Of a stretch of 64,000 bases of DNA, positions 57,134 to 64,000 are shown piece after piece. The notes below the pieces were generated by a model. The model saw nothing but the letters and a program-made list of their open reading frames with translations. It was not told where the DNA came from and made no database searches. The translations under genes and the position numbers were made by a program. Position 1 is the stretch's first letter; the number at the start of each line of letters is the position of its first letter. This stretch comes from Ovis canadensis. Its lineage: Eukaryota > Chordata > Mammalia > Artiodactyla > Bovidae. The stretch spans positions 84,397,501-84,461,500 of the forward strand of contig NC_091251.1 in NCBI RefSeq assembly GCF_042477335.2, in the 5' to 3' direction.

Positions 57134-58070
57134 ATTATGCTTTGCAGTCTCCTGAGCTTGGCGTTGGCTGTGGTTTTGATCGGGGAAGGAATGTCACTGT
57201 TCTTGGATGGACCCCATTAAGAAGTCACACATGAGCAGTTTAGCAGCTGCTGTGGTGGCATGATGAATGGACATTACCAAAGAATACATTAGCTTTAGGA
57301 AAGTAATGCTCTCTTTAGGGTCCAAAGAGCAGATGGGAAAAGGCTGACCACTGCTTCCCGTCTTCTTAGCTTTTTAGATGTCTGTGTTGAGTTTCCCTCT
57401 GACTAATGCTTGAAGGAAAAGGAAAAAAAAAAAAAAGGGATTTTGATTGACAAGAGCCTTGATGTGTTTTGGTTTCATTATTTTGGAATGATATTGACAC
57501 TTCACTTTGGTTAGATGTTTCTGAGATTTTCAGTGCTTAGGGCCATCCCCCACCTTGTATGGCAACAGTCACTTTTCTAAAGGGAGGCTTTAAGTTCATT
57601 GAATCTACCACTTCATTTACTAACTTCCTTCCTTCAATTTAATGGGGAAAATAACACACTAAAAGAAATAATTGGCTTCTGGCTCTTAAAGAACATATTC
57701 TATTTTCAATTACTGAAGGATAGAACTTTGTGATACAGGATGTTATCACAAAGTGATTATAATCACACAAAAGCTGGACGTTTAAAGACAGTATTCTTAT
57801 TTTATAGGTAACCACTTGGCTTTTAAAAAAATTTTGTTAGTTTGATTCTCACTCTTCTCCCCCATGGCCCATGGGTGGGGCATGACAGAACTGGTGGAGG
57901 GACAGTCTTACATTATGTGTTTGAGCTGGGGCAAGGCCTTGAGGAAAACACCCCTTAGCTATCCCACAGCTTGGACCAATGACAATATTTGATTTATTGG
58001 TATGGTACCTTATGTAGATATGGTTCAACTTGTTCACTTTGCTATAATAAAAGGCATAATTTAGGAATAA
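57134..58070. other. Intron-like sequence downstream of the SYT exon
   Basis: Contains an A run at 57423-57437. No other feature recognised. Confidence 0.5.
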
Positions 58071-58072
58071 TT

Positions 58073-58458
58073 ATGTATTAATTACCTATTACTTTAACAA
58101 ATTACCCCTCACAAAAATATTTATTATCTCACAGTTTTCAAAATTGATGAATACGGGCCTTCCCTTATGGCTCAGATGGTAAAGAATACACCTGCAATGT
58201 AAGAGACTGGGTTTGATCCCTGGATAAGGAAGATCCTCTGGAGGAGGAAATGGCAGCCCACTGTGGTTTTCTTGCCTAGAGAATTTCATAGACAGAGGAT
58301 CCTGGTGGGATACAGTCCCTGGAGTCACAAAGAGTTGGACACGACTGAACAGCTAACACTTTCACTTCACTGTCATGTATTAATTACTTATTGCTTTAAC
58401 AAATTACCCCACAACAAATATTTATTATCTCACAGTTTTCAAAGTTGATGAATATGGG
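58073..58458. repeat. 85-bp direct repeats flanking a Bov-tA
   Basis: 58073-58157 and 58375-58458 are about 90 percent identical (ATGTATTAATTACCTATTAC versus ATGTATTAATTACTTATTGC, both ending in a TTGATGAATA phrase). They enclose a Bov-tA. This is far longer than a normal target duplication. Confidence 0.9.
58156..58372 (+). mobile_element. Bov-tA SINE, sense
   Basis: GGCCTTCCCTTATGGCTCAG, GGGTTTGATCCCTGG, CCCACTGTGGTTTTCTTGCC and GAGTTGGACACGACTGAAC show a whole, moderately diverged copy. Confidence 0.9.
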
Positions 58459-58865
58459 GTTAGCTTAGTTGAGTGGTTATTACAGATCAGAGTTTTTCAT
58501 GATGCTGCAATCAGAATGTCAGCTGCAGCCATCTAAAGGCTTGATTGGGGCTGATGACTTCACTTCCAGGCAGAAGGCTTTAGTTGCTATGTGAACCCTC
58601 CGCAGAGCTGCTTGAGTATATTTTTCACATGGCAGCTGGCTTCCCCCAGAGTGAATGATCCAAGAGAGGAGAGCAAGAGAAAGTCAGTTTTTTAATGACC
58701 TAGTCTAGGAAGGTCATTCAATATCTCCTCCACCACATTCTGGTCGTTTACTAAGTACAGTCCATCTTCAGGGAAGGGGGATTAAGGTCCACTTTTTAAG
58801 GAAACAGTATCAAAGAGTGTGCAATGTCTCTTAAAATCACCATAGGGGAGAATAATGGAAGGGTG
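58375..58865 (-). repeat. Ancient LTR-like interspersed repeat, family uncertain
   Basis: AACAAATTACCCCACAACAA, TTTATTATCTCACAGTTTTC, GGCAGCTGGCTTCCCCCAG and CCACCACATTCTGGTCGTTT occur in an order common to a family of old mammalian repeats. Its left end is the duplicated 85-bp unit. Confidence 0.5.
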
Positions 58866-58869
58866 TAAG

Positions 58870-59865
58870 GTGTAATTCTGACAGTTGATTTGGCATTCTT
58901 ACTGTTGCAATAGCCTTAGTTTTTGAACTCCACTTGAGCCATCTGGCTTGTCTTCTGAAAACAGAGTGGAATATTTAAAATAGAATTTTTCATGTGAAAT
59001 CTGGACTTACAAATGCTCTAGCCACTATTGTCTCAGCTGGGACATAGGTGAGACTTCTGCTTGGTCATGAGGTGATATGGAGTTAGGGTTCATAGTGATT
59101 CTTTCCTCTTTCAGCAACTCACCGTCACTAGTTGTATGACTGAGGCAAATTATGGAACCATTCTAAATGTTTTCCTTATCTGTATATCGGGGTCGTCAAC
59201 ACACCCCTTACAGGGTTGGTTTTGATTATTCGAATTAATTTTGTAAGGATACCAGCATGATGCCTATGGTAAAAGACCTAATAGAACTTTAACCATAGTT
59301 GTGTAGTATTAACACAATTCCAGTCATAGTAGTGGCTTCTAGGAGTGACATCACACGTGAATACATTGTATTCATTACTTAAATTGGGAGATTAAAAGTT
59401 GGTGATGTTTTCTCCTTTTCAGACTCTAGTAAGTACAAAGAACTAAGGTTAGAGCTATTTAAGATTATTTTCTTTTTGTCTTGTTTGACATGTTATCTGA
59501 GTAATTTAGAGACAATTATGAATTATACTTGCAAATAAGTTGAAGATAATATTGAAACAATAACAATAAAGCATGAACCAGAAGCTGTTAGCTCAAGTAA
59601 CACTCAGAGTGGGATCATCTGAAGGGAGCTTTAAAAATAGTTTAATCAGGAGAATCTACAAATTACAACTTAGAAACAAACACCTTCATTTTGACATTTC
59701 TCCTTTGAAAGTTTAATTATTATTGATCAAGAGTCTTTGAAAAATGTGCCTCTAGCCCAGATTTTATCTAACTTTTGATGTCTGCTTTAATTATCATCCG
59801 CAGAGCCCTGACTTCTCAGTGAAGATGGGATGTTCTTAACATATTTTGACAAATGTTAGGAAGGG
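58870..59865. other. No gene or confident repeat recognised
   Basis: AT-rich intron-like DNA; a MIR-like phrase near 59130-59215 is too short to call. Confidence 0.4.
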
Positions 59866-59871
59866 AGGAAG

Positions 59872-60018
59872 GCAGCCTGGTATGGTAGAAAGAGACACAG
59901 TGAAGACAGCCAGAGCTTAGTTTTGCCACTAATTGGCTGTAGTATTTTGGGAGGTTCACTTCACTTCTCTGGGTCTTAAGTCCTCACTTGCAAATTTGTG
60001 AGTCTGGGCTAGGTTTCT
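59872..60018 (+). repeat. MIR SINE relic, sense
   Basis: GCCTGGTATGGTAGAAAGAG, TTTTGCCACTAATTGGCTGTAG and TTCACTTCTCTGGGTC follow the sense MIR order. Confidence 0.75.
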
Positions 60019-60479
60019 CCCCATCGCTACAATGCAGTCCTATTCGATCCTTGGGGTTACCCTAGCAATTTCTTCCCTAGGTCTCAGTCTGCGAATGGAG
60101 GAGACCTAATGAAAATGATTAAAAACCAACAAGACCATCTTACTCTGAGGTTGAACCATATGAAATTTCCATTTTTATATATCAAAAAGGGCTGGATATT
60201 AGCAACCTAATCATTATAATCTAATATATGTGTGAGGTTCTGAAGAATAAAATAATTTTTTTTGTTTCTATGATAATATTAGAGAAGCAGACATGAGAGT
60301 TTATTTTCTGAGCCCATTGTACAAAATAATTTGCCCCACAAAAATGCCTTTTAGACTGTATATTGTTTTCAAAATTCAATGGATTTTCACATATCATTTA
60401 TCTGAATGTAGGTAAGGGATAAAGAACTGAAACAGTTTCTTCCTAATAACATAGGTAATAATAATAATTAGATAGTGAT

Positions 60480-60575
60480 AATTGATGGCTATCATTTATT
60501 TAGCATTTACTATTCACACACTTGCTAAGTCTGTTACATGGATTATTTGACTTCTTAATGCAAAGTACTTGTGTT
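60480..60575 (-). repeat. MIR fragment, antisense
   Basis: GGCTATCATTTATTTAGCAT, CACACACTTGCTAAGTCTGTTACATGG and ATTATTTGACTTCTTAATGC resemble the start of a reversed MIR. Confidence 0.55.
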
Positions 60576-60579
60576 ATTT

Positions 60580-61900
60580 ATTGGTAGTGATTGCTTTGGG
60601 GGAAGGGTAGATATGGGTTGTAACAAAGAAGCCATTGTTCAGTGTTTTAAAAAATTTTATTCATTTTTAATTGGTGGAAATGTTCAGTGCTGAGATAAAA
60701 GTTGATTAAAAATAAAAATCCCATGGTGAAATAATAGTTTTTAAAGAATCTTAGTTGGGAAAGAGAGATGAGATTTTGTTTTGTTTGTTTTTCCCTCAGA
60801 AGCTTTCTTTATGTATCAAAGGCAACATTTAGAAGTTGGAGCAGAGAGCTTAATTTCCAGAAGCACAGTATAGAAAGGATGGAGGATGTATAGGAGGGTG
60901 GTTCCTCCCAGGCAGGGAGGAGAAGAAGAAAGGCTTTCCACCACTGGGAAGGGCAGCCCATGGCTTGGAGGGACCACAGGAAAAGAGATTTGGAGGGCTT
61001 GAAAGTTGCCTGGACCCTGAGAAGGGTTAGGGTGTGGGGCCACCTGCCGTGGTCGTAGTGAGAAGATCGGAGTCCAGCATGGCCCGAGGAAGCGACGAAA
61101 AGCAGAGCGCCATGTGCATCCCCTTGGGGAGGGTGGCTGGAGACTGCCTCACATGGGTCCCACGTGTGCCCGGCATGGCTGCTGCAGAGGGGGAACATAC
61201 TGGTGGGGATGTGAGGAAAGAGACCTGGAGAAGATTTCTAGCACAGTTCCTCACTGAGTAGCTCATGTCACATAGGGTTTAGGAGTTTCTGCATGACCCT
61301 CTGGGGAGAAGACAGTAGTGGTCTAAGAGCACTGTCTTCCTGCTAGGGAGTAGTCGCACCTTGTGGTGGGTGGCCTGTGTCAGAGGCTGGGGAGCACACC
61401 GCCTGAGGCCTCCTAGAGCCAGGACTGGATTCAAGGGCACCTAAACGGTGCAGCTGCACAGGGCTCCATGCCAGAAAGGGATGCTTCTCTTGGGTTAGTG
61501 CTCTGCTGTTGCCCTCTTGAAATTCTTAATGGTTTTTGAACTAAAGGTCCTTCCATTTTTGCACTGGGTCTTCAAATAATGTACCTGTCTTGCCTGGAAG
61601 GATCCTAGGAGGTACTGCAGGTACACAGCCTTCCCTGGGAGGGCTGTAGAGGCAAAGGCTAACACTCCTCTGTGGGTCAGGGGAGCCAGCAGGGAGGAAT
61701 AGCACATCATAGCAAATGAGCACACATCTGTGCCCATTGCTCTCTGATGAACAAGAGCGTGGAGTGGGAGTGCAAATCCCCCAAACTGATTATTGATCCC
61801 AAATGAAACTGACTGACTGAGGAAGCAGGCTGAAGTTTAGTGTCTCACCATGGAGCATGGGAAGGCATGGGGGTGACAGGCAAGAGCCCCATGAGACAGA
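60580..61900. other. Unrecognised sequence with a GC- and CpG-richer block near 61030-61200
   Basis: Open frames on both strands in 60809-61266 include a 75-residue + frame at 61034-61261. No known domain, no clear acceptor or donor and no repeat was recognised. It could be an unrecognised exon or chance. Confidence 0.35.
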
Positions 61901-61904
61901 GTGT

Positions 61905-62133
61905 GTCTGCATGCTCAGTTGCTTCAGCTGGGTCCAACTCTTGGCGACGCTATGGACTGTAGCCCACCAGGCTCCTCTGTCCATGGGATTTTCCAGGCAA
62001 GAATACTGGAGTGGGTTGCCATGACCTCCTCCAGGGGATCTTCTTGACCCAGGGGTCAAACCTGTACCTCTTAAGTCTCCTGCACTGGAAGATTTTTTTT
62101 TTTTTAACAACTAGTGCCACCTGGGAAACCCAG
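61905..62133 (-). mobile_element. Bov-tA SINE, antisense, with expanded T run in the tRNA-like head
   Basis: GCTTCAGCTGGGTCCAACTC, TGGGATTTTCCAGGCAAGAA, TGACCCAGGGGTCAAACC and GCCACCTGGGAAACCC show the reversed SINE. A run of 12 T at about 62093-62105 lies at the site that reads GATTCTTTACC in related copies. Confidence 0.9.
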
Positions 62134-62429
62134 ACAGGGTGTTGACAGCTTTTGTACATTTAAGCAAAGCTGGTGCTCAGCCAGGGCTCAGCAGTCAGCT
62201 GTGCCAGCTGGAGCTCAGGAGTGAGGTGGTTCACATGTGACAGTGTCTCCCTACCTACCAGCTGGTTGGAAAGCCCAACTGGCCAGTTCCTCCTCAAGAC
62301 TACTCCCACCCCTTCACCTGCATTGGCATGATTAACTTCTGGTCTAGCAGGAGCTCCGACCAGCCCCACCTTTTTCTGCTTGGGTCATGATGGCTGTGGT
62401 TGTCAGATACTTTTGGTTTCAGTTCTGCA

Positions 62430-62640
62430 TTTAGGTCAGAGTATGTTCACATACAACCTTCTTACAGCATAATTCAGTAAGTAGATACTATTAAAATCTC
62501 CATATTATAGGTGAGGCAACAGAGGCTTTGAGAGATGAATTGTTTTCCAAGGTATTAAGTGGCAAAGTGGAGACTCATATCCAAAAACTGATTAACGTCA
62601 GACGCTAACATCTTAATTGCACTACTCTTTTGCCCACCTG
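62430..62640 (-). repeat. MIR SINE relic, antisense
   Basis: GTAGATACTATTAAAATCTCC, GGTGAGGCAACAGAGGCTTTGAGAG and AAGTGGCAAAGTGGAGACTC are in reversed MIR order. Confidence 0.72.
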
Positions 62641-62721
62641 TTCTTCTCAACGCAAGCCACTCTTTCATGCTTTTGAATTTCTGGGATGGGAGAAAGTAGG
62701 GGAAAGGGAGGATTTGGAGGA

Positions 62722-63108
62722 TGGTTTGGTTTCCCTGTGGCTGTCACACAAATGATCACAAACTTGGTGTTTTAAAAGAACATAAATTGATTTTCCACAC
62801 AGTTCTGGGGACCAGAGGTTTGAAATCAAGGTGTTCACACTCTCTCCCAGCTTCAAGTGGCTGCCAACTATCCTTGGCATTCTTGCACTTGTGCCTGCTT
62901 CATGCCCGTCTCCGCTTCCATCTTCACATTACTTCCTCCTATGTGTGTCTTCTCTCTGCCACTTGTCATTGGATTTAGGTCTCACCCTGATAATCTAGGA
63001 AGATCTGAAGATCCTTAACATAGTCACACCTGCAAATATCCTTCCACCATTCAAGGTTTCAGGGACTAGAACATGGATATATCTTTTTAGGGACCACCAT
63101 TTAGCATT
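62722..63108 (-). mobile_element. MaLR-type (MLT1-like) LTR, antisense
   Basis: CACAAATGATCACAAACTTGG, TTCCACACAGTTCTGGGGACC, AAATCAAGGTGTTCACACTC, CCTTGGCATTCTTGCACTTG and TCATTGGATTTAGGTCTCAC are in reversed LTR order. No internal genes. Confidence 0.75.
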
Positions 63109-63109
63109 A

Positions 63110-64000
63110 GGAGAGTTGATGAAGAATTGAATAGAAATTTTTTCTTTCTCCATTATCCTTGAACAGTGGTATTTCACATTCTCCATCTGGGTTAGAATGA
63201 TTCTTACAAAGAGAGATAACAAAAGCTGGTCAGATATTTTTGGTATAGACTATAATCAGCAGACAGAGTGCTTCCCAGCTGTGAGCCCAGTTGAACTACA
63301 CTGAGTCTCAATCCTGGGAGGCTTTTAAAAAACAACCAGTGATCAAATCCCATTGCACACTAATTATATCAGTATAGGGAGTGACAGTAGTGAGGCAAAC
63401 TGTACAGGTTTAAAAAGAATACCAGGTAATTTAAAGGTGTGGCTGTGGTGGAGTGCCATGGATGGAAGGGGTGTGTTCACTGCTAACATCCCCTTTCAGG
63501 CTGGAGAGGGTAGAGCTTGAGCAATGTTAATGCTGGCCCAATTCACATTTATTTTTGCCCACAAAGTATCCATCTGGTGGTTGCCCACCTATTTCTTTCC
63601 CTGACTGGTTTATTTCAGTTCTACGTTGGTCAGCAGGCAAGCTTTTCCTTTACGATGCTTCCCCTCCCTATCACCCCATGTATACCGTGGCACTCTCAGC
63701 AGATGACTTCTGCACAGGGATTTTAAAAAAGGAAAAATTATTTAGAAAAAGTGTCTATAAGATTATTCAAAGTTGTCAAATTATAACCATCTGTAATTTA
63801 TACTTAAGATTCTGAGTTTACAAAATTTTAGTAAATTGGACCCAGATAGAAGAATTTGGCTGTCCATCTTTGTAATGTTCCATTGTTTTCTGAATTATTG
63901 TGCCTATATTCCATTTTCCTTTTATGCCCAAATAAGAAAGGGCAATGACAAATTTTACAAATGGTATGAATCAGGATCTGAAACAGATGTAAATATATAT
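63110..64000. other. No gene or confident repeat recognised
   Basis: AT-rich towards the window end. The overlapping frames at 63517-63815 are unsupported. Confidence 0.45.

Noticed and set aside
57128..57234. Extension of the synaptotagmin reading frame past 57127
   Set aside because: A strong GTAAGC donor at 57128 ends the exon, and the downstream translation does not resemble the family.
1..64000. A previously undescribed multi-gene system
   Set aside because: Apart from one synaptotagmin exon, every long open frame with a recognisable family belongs to BovB or L1 retrotransposons; no gene cluster is present.

Overview
The window is mammalian nuclear DNA from a ruminant, very probably a bovid such as cattle. 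The evidence is the repeat set: at least ten BovB (RTE-type) LINE pieces, many tRNA-Glu-derived Bov-tA SINEs, Bov-A2 dimers, a CHR-type SINE, a near-full-length bovine-type L1, and older mammalian MIR, L2, L1M and MaLR relics. Nothing looks bacterial, plasmid or viral, and there is no CRISPR array or operon.

Only one host coding feature can be supported: a 180-nt internal exon on the + strand at 56948-57127. It has a strong acceptor and donor and encodes a transmembrane segment followed by a basic juxtamembrane stretch. The peptide is recognisably of the synaptotagmin 14/16 family and fits SYT16 better than SYT14. The rest of the window is best read as intron or flanking DNA of that gene, filled with transposons.

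Layout. 1-1002 is an antisense BovB piece next to an old L1 scrap. 1.2-25 kb is mostly old unique sequence with scattered Bov-tA, Bov-A2, CHR, MIR, L2 and MaLR copies. 25.1-28.1 kb is a composite BovB insertion (inverted 5' part, sense 3' part, then a second 3' end) inside a single 13-bp target duplication. 29.3-32 kb has further BovB and SINE copies. 35.8-37.5 kb holds two antisense BovB copies inserted at the same target. 38.4-49.65 kb is one near-full-length, antisense, dead L1 with its own target duplication. That L1 is interrupted by a BovB, two Bov-A2 elements and a SINE fragment, and its 5' UTR holds a 491-bp direct repeat. 50.7-52.1 kb has an old L1 tail, a mariner-derived MITE and another BovB. 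52.9-64 kb has an AT microsatellite, MaLR LTRs, SINEs, MIRs and the SYT exon.

The most informative content is transposon stratigraphy and retrotransposition mechanism: target duplications readable by eye, a twin-priming-type inversion, a probable template jump, repeated use of one target, and an 85-bp direct repeat around a SINE. I found no evidence of a new protein-coding system. Repeat family names come from recognising consensus features, not from a database search, and boundaries are approximate unless a target duplication fixes them.
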